Shown in pieces: positions 33,368 to 44,950 of a DNA stretch of 64,000 nucleotides. The notes beneath the pieces were generated by a model, which made no database searches, was not told the origin of the DNA, and worked only from the letters and a program-made list of their open reading frames with translations. The DNA lies in assembly GCA_004764695.1 (NCBI GenBank), contig SMSO01000032.1:5021483-5085482 (forward strand), read 5' to 3'. How positions within the stretch are numbered: position 1 is the stretch's first letter; each line of letters begins with the position of its first letter. The stretch comes from Schizochytrium sp. TIO01 (lineage: Eukaryota > Sar > Bigyra > Thraustochytrida > Thraustochytriidae). Both the position numbers and the translations under genes were made by a program.

Positions 33368-35160
33368 TCACCGGGCATAGATGAACAAGTTATTTTCACC
33401 GGCAACCTGTAGATGTGCACACGTTAAATGTGTCCGAAGATGTCGGCAAAGTGGGATTAAAATACACACCAAAGAAATCAACAGTCCGTCCATTGTTTCA
33501 GTTTGTTAGTCAGCTGGATTCCAAAAAGAGTTTTCAGACAAGAGGGCATGAGCAAGAAGAGTAGCGGGAGAGCAGGAAGGTTGCGGCTACTTTGATTTGT
33601 ACGCCAATAAGGTTGCTCCTCTTCAAATTTCGAGGTTTGAAAAATAAAACTTACCGCAACGGCATTTCCATTTGGATGCCAGTTGAGCTGTGTAATACGT
33701 TTCTCGTAATTAATGGTATCGGGATCAATTCCAAGAACGTTGCTAGACCCATCGGAAGGTGGGTAAGACCTTCCATCTTTTTTCTTCTTGCGACTGAGCA
33801 AGGAAACGAGTCCTGGTTTAGATAGTCGTTTCTTAGCGCGCAAGGAGCTGCGAGATCCTCTTGAGGAGTCATCACCACTAGATGGTATGATCGGCATGGT
33901 AGCGTAAGGCGCCTTCGAGGCCTCAATTAGAGTATCGGTTCGACGATTAAGATCGTAGATGTGAAAATAGGAGTTATACGAACCTGTCATGATGCCTTGG
34001 GCAGACACAGAGACGTCAAAGCTTTCATATAGGTATTCGTTTTCGTATAGATCCCAGAGTTTCGGGCTCAGATAATCGTGCACAGGGATGATCTCGACTG
34101 GTCGGGATTCCTGGCGAACATCCCAGATTTTCAACGACATGAAGTCACGTGCAACGATGAGATTGTTTGGGGCGAACTTGACATCTGAGATGTTACGCAG
34201 GAGATCAGCGAGGAAAGGGCGACCGGGCATTCCGCCGGCACCTGTGTGCATGCGGGCATTCTGTTTGTCCATGGCATCAAGCGCTGGGTCGTGAAATTCG
34301 AGGGAGCTTGAGTCACAGAGCGCCTTCTCGCGCATATCACAAAGTCGCACAAGGCCTCGGTTGGTGCCGTAGATGAAGGAGTTGGAGTTTACCTGATCAA
34401 GATCTGCTGCGGTAATATACTCCATGAGTTTGGTCATATCCATGGGTTTGAGGTTGACTACCTGAAAGGCGACATCGGTAACGTTAAGGTTCCACAGGTT
34501 GATGGAGAGATTGTCCGCACTCATAAAGCTCTGGCCATCGCAACTGGGCACAAGCGAGTGAATATTAAATTTGTGAATCTCTGGTGAGTACTCGCGCTTC
34601 GGTGTTGCTGTGACAAGACGCTCAACCGTCTCGCTTTGAGGGAAACGCAGGCTCTTGATACGGTCTGGAGCACGAGGCTGACCCTTTGTGTCTGATGTGT
34701 TAAATCCAGTGGTATACTTGACTTCTCGTTCTTGGAGTTTCCACATTTTGATTGCCTTGTCGTTGGTTGTGAGCATGAAGACGCAGTCATTTGTCTGAGG
34801 GAGAAATTTGATTTTTGAAATACGCTCCTCGATTGCAATTGACCGCACATAGTCAAAGTCTGGTTCATGGCTCTGAAATTCGCAGTGAAATGTGTAGTGA
34901 ATCTTGCCTTTGCTGTTATCGGAACGAAGCACCACGACGCGTCCACCCCGGTCTCCGCTCGCCAAGAACGATCCGGTGGCGTCGAACTCAACGGCGCTTA
35001 AGAGGTCTGAGTCTGGCATCGAGTCCTCCACGGGCATTTTTTTGAACCATTGTGCAAACCGCCATGGTTTCTCTGGTTCACAGAGATCCTCAGATCCGCC
35101 TGTGCCGCTGCTATCGCCCATTGATGATCTTGACCCAGAAGACGATGGCGCTGCTGCCAT
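33368..35160 (-). CDS. PP2A regulatory subunit B55 (PR55), two exons
   Basis: Exons 35160-33655 and 33406-33368 encode 514 residues. The protein is a WD40 propeller that targets protein phosphatase 2A to substrates. Family landmarks: WRFAQWFKK near the N-terminus, LLSAVEFDATGSFLASGDRGGRVV (blade 1), YVRSIAIEERISKIKFLP, a DLLRNISDVKFAPN segment and KLWDLYENEYLYESFDVS. Residues about 428-475 form an extra Ser/Arg/Lys-rich insert (SLRAKKRLSKPG) that most B55 proteins lack or have shorter. The intron (33654-33407, GTAAGT to CTACAG) sits after GNAVA; the 39-nt last exon encodes VAGENNLFIYAR and stop, which is exactly how B55 proteins end (AVA..NNLFIF). Reading through the donor would give an unrelated tail ending at 33478, so the spliced form is clearly the real one. 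The ATG at 35160 opens an Ala/Ser-rich leader. Confidence 0.95.
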
Positions 35161-35822
35161 ATTCTATCTAAAACCACGCAAAGTGCACGAGCCAAGCAAG
35201 CAAGCTGCTGCAGCAGTGCTTACTTACTCTTATTAAGCTCGCCACCGCTGTACGACGACTGTCTCGAAGCCGCTCTCGTCTAGCCTAACCAAATTCGCCT
35301 CTGCGTCTGCGTCTGCGTCTGCGTCTCCGCCTGTGCCTGCGCCACTTGAGCAATCCGCTCTTGGGTGGCGTGTACGAATGAATACACAATCTATAATCTA
35401 TAGACTGCGTATATATTTCTATGTATGTATGTGGCCGTGGGGCGGCACGTGCTCGCAGCCAGCGCCAAGCTGAGCTGGAAATAACGCAGCGATGGGCCGC
35501 GGGAGCTCGCTCGGGGGCTCGGGCCTCGCCCGGCGGCGCTGCTGTCTCCGGCTGGTCGGTCTGGCTGACGGCTAGCTCGGGGCTGCCTCGCTCCGCTCGC
35601 GTGTGCACGCCACGGCGGCGGCGGGCTCCTAGTTGGGTGCTTGCTTTGCTTCCCTGCTTTGCTCTCCTTCTTTCTTTCTCTCTCTCTCTCTGCTTTACAA
35701 ACCTTTCAATTACACCAAAAAGAATAAAAGAAAGCCAAAGTGAGAGTAATGGAAACTAAAAGGAAACTAAAAGGAAACTAAAAGTCAACTCTGCAAAGAA
35801 GAACACTCAATACTCCGCAGAA

Positions 35823-35998
35823 GTAACTAACTAACTAACTGACTAACTAACTAACTAAGTACCTAAGTAAGTAACTAAGTACCTAAGTAAGTAAGTACCT
35901 AAGTAAGTAAGTACCTAAGTAAGTAAGTAAGTAAGTAAGTAAGAAAGTAAGAAAGTAATGATACCTTCGATCAATCGATCGATCGATCGATCGTCGAT
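35823..35998. repeat. (AACT)/(AAGT)/(ACCT) compound array then (ATCG)n
   Basis: AACT units with one GACT unit, changing to AAGT units interspersed with ACCT units, ending in AAAG-containing units at about 35957; then a self-complementary ATCG array at about 35967-35998. Neighbouring blocks differ by single bases. Confidence 0.9.
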
Positions 35999-36461
35999 GG
36001 ACTGATCGATTGAGGTGGCCTGCAGCTAGCTTGTGCTCTCACGCGAGGCAGGCAGGCCTCGCCTCGCCTTCCCGCTCTGCCAGCGAGCGAGCGAGTGTCT
36101 GCTTGGGTGAATGAGTGAGCGGGTTTTAAAACGAGAGAAAGACTGAATGGATCAGAGAAAGAGGGAATGGAAATGTGCGATGGACGCCGCGAGAACAGCA
36201 GCGGCGGCGAGCCCAGCTCAGCTCAGCTGGCGAAGGGTGGGCGGGGAGGGAGGAACGCGGCCGGGAGAGACCTCCTGGAGTCGGTCGAGGCGACCTGCAC
36301 ACCGACCTGCACCGAGGCCTTCTGCCAGTCGGAGTACTGCTGGGTACTGCGAGCGAGGATGGATGTGCCCTCTGTGGTTTGAATATTTGTTGTTTAATTA
36401 TTCGTCATTACGAACGATTTTCCATTTCTTTCTTTGGTCTGTCTTTATACTCTTTTTTCTT

Positions 36462-36462
<1 letters not shown>

Positions 36463-36495
<33 letters not shown>

Positions 36496-36655
36496 TTGGC
36501 TTTTTTGCTTTTTACTTTTTCTCTTTTCTCACTTTCACTTTCTCTTCTTTTCTCTTTCAAGTCTGCATATCATGATTAAGAGGCACTTTCCTTTTCTTTC
36601 CTTTTCTTTCCTTTTCTTTCCTTTTCTTTTCTTTTCCTTTCCTTTCTTTTCGATT
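36463..36655. repeat. Pyrimidine arrays: (TTTC)n and 10-mer (TTTCCTTTTC)n
   Basis: A TTTC array at about 36463-36500, then, after about 85 T-rich bases, about six units of the decamer TTTCCTTTTC at about 36585-36655. They generate Phe/Leu/Ser-rich false frames. Confidence 0.8.
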
Positions 36656-36942
36656 ACCTACGATAGAATGCAAAACATTTATTCACACACGCACATCCCT
36701 AGCACTTGGGTAGCTACTGCTATGGACATCTATCTCTACTGGCATATTCTTTTGCTTGCTATTTAGTTGTGAATGAATGCGAGCGAGAAACCAAATTGGT
36801 GAAGAGCCTTGACGTGTGTCTTTTCACGCCCTCCCAGCTCTTGCTTGCTTTGGCTTCTGTATCTATCTATGTATACCTTGACTTCTTCTCTTCTTCTTTT
36901 TATGCTTTTGACAGTGCTTTCAGGCTTCCCAACGAACGAAGG

Positions 36943-36975
36943 TGCGAATGAATGAATGAATGAATGAATGAATCA
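36943..36975. repeat. (GAAT)n array
   Basis: About eight GAAT units, the same unit as in the middle block at 8903-9018. Confidence 0.9.
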
Positions 36976-39900
36976 GAATCAATCAATCGAAAGAGAGAGC
37001 GCCACGGAAGATCAACTTATGAAAGAGGTGTTTATTTCTGTATTCTGTGTGAGTGTGTCTTCTTCACAGTTTCTGAGATCCCGATCTTCGTCGCCGCTGC
37101 GTCCTTGCGTCGTGGCCGAGCTGAAGCCCAAGATCAAGAGCACTTTGCAGCACAGTTGCCGACCGAGTGCGAACGAGTGCGAGTGTGATTCATCATCAGA
37201 TCGCGATTGGTCAATATCATCTGAGATGAGATCGGATTCGTTAGTAAAAAAGGTGAAAGTTTCGTCATATCATCGATCATTTCATAAAACGTACTGCCAT
37301 GATGGGAAGAGGAAAGAGGTGTAGCACGTACTTCAAGACATAAGCTGATGATGAAGTGCATTTGTACCCAAGCAACGGAGGGATGGCTCGCGAGACCTAT
37401 GAGGTCTTCTTCGCAGGGTTCTCGCGGCCCGCCTGTTGAGCGCACCCTTAGTGCTGCACGCGGACAGTGAGTGCTTATATCGAGTGGTAGTTTGCTTGCT
37501 CAAAGCGCTGAGAAGAAAGGCCGCAATTGCCTTTTTTATTTAATTTATAAAAGAAGTGCAACAGTTGACGATAGGCAGCTGGTATCGTAAACGGTAGGAG
37601 TCGTAGCTGTGAAAAGCAACTTTTAAAACTGAGTAGAAAATAAATTTTAATTATCAGGTGTGAGGTCGTGCGCGTGCACATTCCTCTTTCAGGGAAGTGC
37701 TATTTATCTATAGCGGTAGAAATGAATGAAAACATCGTTGCGCAACTAAGATCGAATGCAGATTTATCGCCTCAGGCTTGACCATTCTCTTCCATCCTCC
37801 AAGCTTTGTGAGGAAAGCGAAGACACACGAACTTGAGTTTGGACTTGGCCAGCGAGTTTGGACTTGAATTCTATAGAGGGAGGAAGATTGCATTGACAGG
37901 ATGCGATATTCAAGAATGGACAATCCTTTGCCTGAAACTTGTGCATCGTTCAATGGAGCAGAGAGACTTTCTTAACCTACAACTTGAAGTTGCTTGGTAC
38001 CACCTAGAACGAGCTGCATGTTTGTTGTCCAATTCGTTCTAGTGTCAAGGCCCTTTGAGGGTTTCTTTCATGATCATCAATGCCCATTCCCAAGCCTGTC
38101 ATTCATTTACGAGGCAGTCAAACAGCACTATTCGTGCCAATCTCTGGTTTTCTACTTCCGTTCGTAGTGTCGTTTACCAGTCGCTTCCTCCGTGTAATTT
38201 GTGAAGACGAATAGAATAATGCCTACTACTTTGTCTCTCTTCAGATCTATTCTAAACTCTATGTAGAAAAGTTTTGCAAAAGAGGAAAAAGAAAGAGGAA
38301 GAAGCAAAGAGCAAAAGAGCGAGGAAAGACACACCAGCCAAAATCAACGAAGACAAAAATTGAAACTCAAGAGATGCGCCAACGAACTGCAGAATAATGT
38401 CATCTTGACCACCAGCGTCCGCATCAAATTACCACACCATAACAATCGGCACGTATTTGATAGTGCGAACCCTTCGAGAGCGTGCTTAATGCCCCAATAA
38501 ATCTCATTGCAACAGGTGTTAAACTTGGTCCTTTCACTTTCTTTCAATTGAGGATTGACTGTCTTTTGTTAGAGTCTTTTATTTTTATTTTATTTTCTCT
38601 TTCAATTGTGCGACGATGCTTGCAAAGTGTCTCCCATTGCGATTGTGAGTGAGGTGCCCCGCATTCCCCCCAATGGCCGTAAAGGCAAAGGACGACGCGC
38701 GTGCACGACAGGCCCCGAGGTGGACGCACTACAATCTAAATTTTTGATAGTTGTGAAAGCAGAAGCACCCATAGGTTTGAGGACTTGCAGAAAGCACCAT
38801 TTATATCTCACAAGGCCGGATTTACTCCCAGGAGATGTGAGCACTTTTTCAACAATGGTAACATTTTCAAAAAGAAGGAATACATGAAAAGAAAAGGAAA
38901 CGATCTATTAGGACACAATCAAGTTGATTGCAAGGGAGCAAAATAATTCAAGCTCACAGCAATAATACTAAAAGCTCTACAGCTGAAAAAAAGATAAAAA
39001 AATAACCCCCAATACTAGTTGTACGAATTGCAACCAGACAGAGCATATAATAATCGCTTTTTTCTAAAGTTGAGGTTCTAAAATAAGTTGTTTTTTCATT
39101 CCTTTTATAAAATTCACGCGTAGTGCACACCTTTATGTCTGCTGGTAACCTTAAGAAGGAAGCGTTTCGAAGAACCCCGATTAAGCTTCAAGCTTACCCC
39201 AAAGATCAGTTTCTAAAATCTGCCTGCCTTGGATTGATATTATCTTTCTTCAAGATTTAAAGCATTTCAATGTCATTAGATATGGCATTCATGGCCGCAT
39301 ATCAGAGTGTGCCCATGCTTTCGCTGTAGACAACTAGCACAACAGGAACAAAAGCTAAATACTTCGCCACCTTCTTCAAATCGCTGTCGAGAAATTGATG
39401 TTGCTCCTTCAAGATATTGCACACAAGCAAATCAATTAGCACTCATGCTAAGCAAACAGGCAACTATGCAATCAGGCGCGCGAGCCAGTGTGCCTTCCTT
39501 AGACTGGTGTGTTACTCAGTAGGTATCTACTACTGTGCCTGAACTTGATTGATCATGATAAAGATCACTTGAGTCATCATAATTCTTAAGAAGTCTAATA
39601 ATTATCTATACTTATCCTTAATCGGTATCAAGTGCCCTTTCATAGACCCTCTGAGTCGGCTCATCTTGAAATCTAATACCCGTGATACAAACGGGCTAGG
39701 TATCCTCAAGCTAAGCATGGATCCTTTCTTTATTTATTTTGTTTGTTTGTGCAAAAACGCAGCGCATACAACCAAAGAAACGCTTAGAGCTGAAGCGCAA
39801 GAGCTTCGTAAGGTGTTGCCAATCCCCGTTACCTTTCGTCAACCTTTAAGCTAACCCCAGCACGAAGCGGCTTCATGAGTAATCTATGCTGTGCTGCACG

Positions 39901-42448
39901 TGCTGCCTACAAAAACCTTCACGTGCCGATTAGTATATATTTGCCACATCAGATGGCTCGTAAGATACTGAGAAAGAGCGCGAGCCTTCCTTGAATGCTG
40001 TTGTACGCACAGGGAAGAATGGCCTTTGAGGCGTTTACACATGTTGAACTCAGAAGTTGTGGCACTCCCGAAAGAATCCAATACGGATCACGAAAAAGCA
40101 AATGTCGAGCTGCGTCAGGCTTCACGGGTGGCAATGGTAGATGAGCTAAAGAACGTAAGCGAGGCTTCATTTTGAAAGAAAATGTCACAAAAAAAGGAGA
40201 GGAAAAAAAAAAAACATTCCCTTTATGGCAGCATGGTAGGAGAATTGAGACACAACGATCATCGCATGAGCTCTCGTCTTATCACTTTCAGAGTTGCTTA
40301 TTTGTTTGCAGCAGCAAAAAGTTTGAATAGTTAAGTCGCTGGAGGCTCATTTGGACTTGCTCGTCACGTCAAGGAGAAAGTGCCCAAAATACAAGCAGTG
40401 CAAACATAGAGCAGGGTTCCTGTCGAAAAATTGTGAGATATAATAAAAGATTATTTTAATTCGTTTCTTTTTCTTTGTGAATAAATTGTTGCTAGTGATA
40501 GACATACCTAGTATTAGTAAAGATTTTTTGTTTATACTACTATAAAATAAAAAGGTAACAAAAAGAGACATAGAAAGAAGAAAAAACCGCTTATCAAAAT
40601 TGGTCATCAATGTCTGGCCCAGCTAGCTAGTGCACCAGCTAGTGAAAATCGACATTCCCCTCTGATTTCATTTCTTTTCGGAAAAGCCCTGCTCGATTTG
40701 AGTGGTCACTACATTGTCTATAGTTGCTTTTATTTATCCAAATAAAGAATTAAAATATATAAATAAAATTAAAAAGTTGTTTCGGAATTTGCCCCCGACT
40801 AAGAAATCAGGAACTTTGCTCATATTGCAACTCAACTTCGCTGCCCAAGAGAGCATACCAGCAAAGGTGATATTCTATTTAAGACCCAGCGTTGAGATGA
40901 CAGTATAATAGTCAGGATAAACAACGAATAAATATAGGCTACTCTGGCATATGTTTTGGTCTACTTTAATGTAAATTCAAAGTGATATGGCGAGATATGG
41001 TATTGCGACAATTCGTGTGTGCTTGAAAATTTAACTGCTGCTACTAAATTCGACAAGGTAGTATGATATCATTTCGGTCGTTGCTTCCAGGCGTCCAACG
41101 ATCATTTGGCACGTGTTATGCATGCTCAAAAACTCTATGAATTCTGCTCCGCCTAAGATGTTTGCTTATTTATTATCTTGTAAACTTTTCCTTGTAAAAT
41201 ACGCAAGGATAACTTATGGTGAATAGTCTATTCTTCCGACGTGCTTAAGTTTCAACTGCAACACTCTATAGCCTGTTGAAAGCGAAATCATCATATAGCA
41301 TTGAGACGAGTGTACAGTGTCCTTTTACTTTCAACTAAAAGTATACCTACTTGAAAATATGCTTTCATTGGTAGCAGCGACACGGATGCGACTAACTCGA
41401 ACGGGGTGGTGTGCACTGAGAGAGGGAGTGGTGTGTAGAAGGGAAAGGAACTGTGGGAACTAAAAAATATATATATACATAGATTTCGATTTTTGATTTT
41501 AAATATACAAATTATTCCTACGTCCTCTACAACTCCAATAAGCAAGTGCTAACAGGAATAGTAATTCATAATACATTTTTTTGCTACTTAACTTACCTTG
41601 TTCCTTCTCATTTCTGTCATAGTCGAAAAGATTTTTGAGGGTGATCGAAGTTGAATTTGCGGTTCAACTTCAAATTTGGGGCATTCGCTTTCAGGCTTTG
41701 CAGGACTTGGCCTTTGAATGTTGAAGAGCTTAACTTCTAATATGATGAACACTCCAGCAGGAAAACTTTTATCAGCAAGCGTCGTGAAAGTCTCTAAATT
41801 AGGCCCTGGATGAAATAAACATCTTGGTGGATGCATCACCGAGAATTCTTTTGTTCGGCAGTTCTGGCAATGTTGGTGGTGGTGCACTCGTACGAGGCAA
41901 AGCTAGGAGCAGTATAGTAACCTTACCTAGAGGTCACTGGTTAACCTCTGGCTCTCTGTAAAGCAACCATCAATATTTATTAGCTTTTCACCTCCGAAAC
42001 GTTTTCTCTTCTTATAAAAACATACTACGCCTAGACAAGTAGAAAGCAATGGTATTTAGAGAAATGGAAATTTCAATCTTTATGGGGAAATAATATGTAG
42101 GAGCTACAAAAAGAATACTAGATCTGGGACTTGCTACGACATTCTGCAGTGGAAGAGTGCTACCATCTTAAGTTGTTCTGCTACTAAACATTGCATAATG
42201 GCGCGCTTCTAGTTCTGCTACAAAAAGGCTCTTAGCTCTTCGCTCATTCGCATACACACGTCCAATCATCCGATTATGTACTTAGTTCTGGAACATGAAC
42301 TCTACAAAGAACAAACAGATACTGGCGGTTGCCCCTTCCTACATTTGCATGAAGGCAATAGTAAAATTATGTGCACTGCAGAGTCAGATCTGTGTGTTGA
42401 TGCTTTAAAGCAAAACATGCCAGGAGCAGCAAGGTGTTGGTCCGCAGT

Positions 42449-43798
42449 TTAAGCTTGAAGGAAATCGTCCTTCACAGCCTCGCGTTGGTTCCGAGCCTTG
42501 GAACGCATTTGAGAACGCTCCTTGGTTTTCGCAGACCGCGAAGACGAAAAGACTGCACCATCCATGCCAACAAGGTGGCCATCATCTGCAAAGTATGTTT
42601 CGTCTAACTTTGCTCGCAAATTGAGCAGATTTTGAATGGCCTCGTTCACCTTGGCATGCGAAGCAAGCCGCTCGCCCAAGACTTCGCGCAAGAAGTCTGC
42701 ACGCTTCAGTTCAAGCCAGCCCTCCAGGGTAACGTTGACCTTGTCGAGGGACATCTTCATCTCGGGCTCAGTCTCATCGCGAACCGAAGCAAGAATGCTG
42801 CGGAAGCGTGCACGCTGCTCACGCAGGTCACGCTTTGTCACATTCTTCTCATTTTGGTGAGATAGGTCTTCGAGCACTTCAACAAGGTTATCGAGATTCT
42901 CATCGTCAACTTCGTCACCCGTAACGAATTTTGACGAGTCCTCAATCTCAAGACCCTGTTCAACAGTCTTATGTTCAGGCTGCTCATCAAAGCTCGGCGC
43001 AGCGTCGTTTGCGTTATGAACGTGCTTTTCAGCCGCAGAATTGTCCTCTTCTTCGTCCTCGCTATCTACGTCTTCAACATCATCTGCATTTGCGCATACA
43101 GACAGGAGGAGTGCAAGGTCCTCACCTGCTTCGGCACGGACCTCGGTATTGCCATGCGTAAGAAGAGACTGAAGGGCGTGGCGAAGAGATCCCCGGTGCT
43201 TGACGAGGTAGCTCGCATCCGCCAAGGACGCGAGGTAGCCCCAAGTCTGCAAGGCAGCAATCTTGGGCTCGTCAGCAAGGAAGGCAGTGAGAAGCCCGTT
43301 GGACTGATCAAGCGTGGAGAAGAAGACGTCGTCTTCTTCGTTGCAGAGGCTGGCGAGAAGAGCCAAGGCTCGAATAGCAGCTCCGCAACGATCGACATCC
43401 TTCATGAAGGTCAGGAGCGGCTCGTAGCACTCTGCGAAGAGCTCACGCTTGCTCTCGGGCGTGAGGACAATGGCGAGGACCTCCACAAGAGTGCAGCATG
43501 ATTCAAACTCTGCTACAGGGGATTTGCGGAGGATCGTGCGCAGGCTTGAGACGAGGGTTACGAGTGTCCCAGCGAGAGGGTCTTGGCCCTCGGAAGAGTC
43601 GGATTCCGCATTGCGACGCAGGTAATCCGTGAGCATCTTAATGCCATGAGCTCGGGTAGCCTTTGCCTTTTCGGAGAGCTCATCAACCCATACCTGTACA
43701 TCAGGCTGGGCATCGGCATCTCCCGCGTTAGCAGAGGAAGAGTCCTCTGCGGACGCATGTTGATGGTGATTGCCTCGCTGCTGACCTCCGCGTGCCAT
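42449..43798 (-). CDS. IFRD (interferon-related developmental regulator) family protein
   Basis: A 449-residue intronless protein with an ATG at 43798. The N-terminus is His/Gln/Ala-rich. Residues about 30-230 form armadillo-like helical repeats (VWVDELSEKAKATRAHGIKML, then LLTFMKDVDRCGAAIRALALL, then IAALQTWGYLASLADASYL), matching the IFRD N-terminal domain. An acidic linker follows (about 235-262). Residues about 335-449 fit the IFRD C-terminal domain: KVNVTLEGWLELKRADFLREVLG, an HAKVNEAIQNLL helix, and the terminal SKARNQRE-like basic motif that resembles the family's RSKARS/RDKR ending. IFRD proteins (including fungal and plant relatives) act in ribosome-associated stress and transcription co-regulation. 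The domain order and full length agree with the family. Confidence 0.85.
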   Translation of the reverse strand: MARGGQQRGNHHQHASAEDSSSANAGDADAQPDVQVWVDELSEKAKATRAHGIKMLTDYLRRNAESDSSEGQDPLAGTLVTLVSSLRTILRKSPVAEFESCCTLVEVLAIVLTPESKRELFAECYEPLLTFMKDVDRCGAAIRALALLASLCNEEDDVFFSTLDQSNGLLTAFLADEPKIAALQTWGYLASLADASYLVKHRGSLRHALQSLLTHGNTEVRAEAGEDLALLLSVCANADDVEDVDSEDEEEDNSAAEKHVHNANDAAPSFDEQPEHKTVEQGLEIEDSSKFVTGDEVDDENLDNLVEVLEDLSHQNEKNVTKRDLREQRARFRSILASVRDETEPEMKMSLDKVNVTLEGWLELKRADFLREVLGERLASHAKVNEAIQNLLNLRAKLDETYFADDGHLVGMDGAVFSSSRSAKTKERSQMRSKARNQREAVKDDFLQA

Positions 43799-44839
43799 CG
43801 TCCTCCAAAGCTCCCTCTCTAAACTCCCTTCGTGAAACTCTCACAGATGTTCTTCAGTTGCACCTTAATTGCACGCTGTCCAAGTAGCTGGCTGTGACTG
43901 CAGTACTGCGCAGTCTTTCGATCGCTCAGGTTTCGAATTTGAACCTGAATTTGGATTTGGATTTGGATTTCTGTCTGTTTTTTAAACCTAGCTAGGTGCT
44001 GTTCCCTCCAGGAGTCCCTTTAATGCGCCTCTTACCCTTATCCCTAAGAGTTCCTTTTTACTTTTGATCCCTCCTTATCTTTAGGAAGGAAGGACGCACA
44101 TAATAGTCCCCAGTGGTACTGTTTACAATAGAAGGCGCCTAGCAACTCGGAAGGAAAAGTCGGGGATATCTTGCATAGTTTGCTGGATATAGTTAATACA
44201 AGTTCATATTGTTACCATTATAAACTTGTGGAAAAGTGCGGGGCGCGAGAAAAGCGTCCCTTTCCGCGCCTGCTTGCGCCAGCCTTCTCCAGGTAGAACC
44301 AGAGATGTATCTAGGTACCTACAAACCTGCTTTCGAGGACATTCACTTCGCCTCTGGAGACAGACCTTGGGCAGCAAGGAAGCCAGCGGAAGGTGCCTGT
44401 GCTTGTCTACCCACGGAAACGCACGCTGACGGGTTTCCAGGCTCGACAGGGCCCGCGAGACAGAACTTGAGCATTAAACGCAGAAATTGACTCTAATACG
44501 CGAAGATTGAAACGATGATTCGATGATGATCTTTTTCTTTCTAATTATGGTCTCTGCTTAGTTACGAATGCAAATTGGCTACTTATAATTTTATTAGAGT
44601 TAAATGAACGACCGTTTTAAATGATGGTTTCTACGGATCATGGATCTTGACATAGTAACTATTGAATGTGGTAAAGGTTTGATGGTCCGGTATGGCTTTG
44701 ATATTCCGGTATGGCTTTGATATTCCACTGGAGCCAACCTTAATACCTACTGACTCGCCTACGTTATTGACTATTGTCTCACTACAAATACTTCACCTAC
44801 AGTTATTAGTATATCTCGATCCAAAAATTCTTCTTTGCC
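43799..44839. other. Intergenic region
   Basis: No gene is supported. The region includes a GATTTG-type short repeat near 43951-43970 and a perfect 19-bp tandem duplication (unit TCCGGTATGGCTTTGATAT) at 44686-44723. The upstream part is the promoter side of the IFRD gene. Confidence 0.5.
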
Positions 44840-44950
44840 TTCAACGTAATCACCAAGTTTAATTGCAGCGCATTCACCAAGCAAACTGCCAACATATTAA
44901 CCAAGTTTAGTCCCAACGTATCCACCAAGTGAATTGCCAACAAAATTTCC
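44840..44950 (-). repeat. Degenerate 24-bp tandem repeat encoding glycine octapeptides
   Basis: Four 24-bp units, at 44851, 44875, 44899 and 44923, each starting with (C/A)ACCAAG on the plus strand. On the minus strand they encode eight-residue units of the form YVGxxLGx (GYVGTKLG, YVGSLLGE), interrupted by an in-frame TAA at the third unit. They lie at the downstream end of the broken NTPase gene, in the same orientation. Confidence 0.7.

Larger units (their letters stand above)
35161..42448. other. Second gene-poor stretch
   Basis: About 7.3 kb with no supportable gene. 35280-36980 is rich in simple arrays, including GC-rich patches (35430-35640 and 36010-36370). From 37000 to 42448 it is AT-richer and unique in sequence. 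Frames with some protein-like character, such as 38606-38887 (+) and 41588-41887 (-, which ends directly before a GTAAGT), have no recognisable domain and no start context I trust. They could be exons of an undetected spliced gene or remnants. Confidence 0.5.

Noticed and set aside
33478-33654. B55 tail of 59 residues ending at 33478
   Set aside because: It is intron read-through. Splicing at GTAAGT gives the conserved B55 ending on the exon at 33406-33368.
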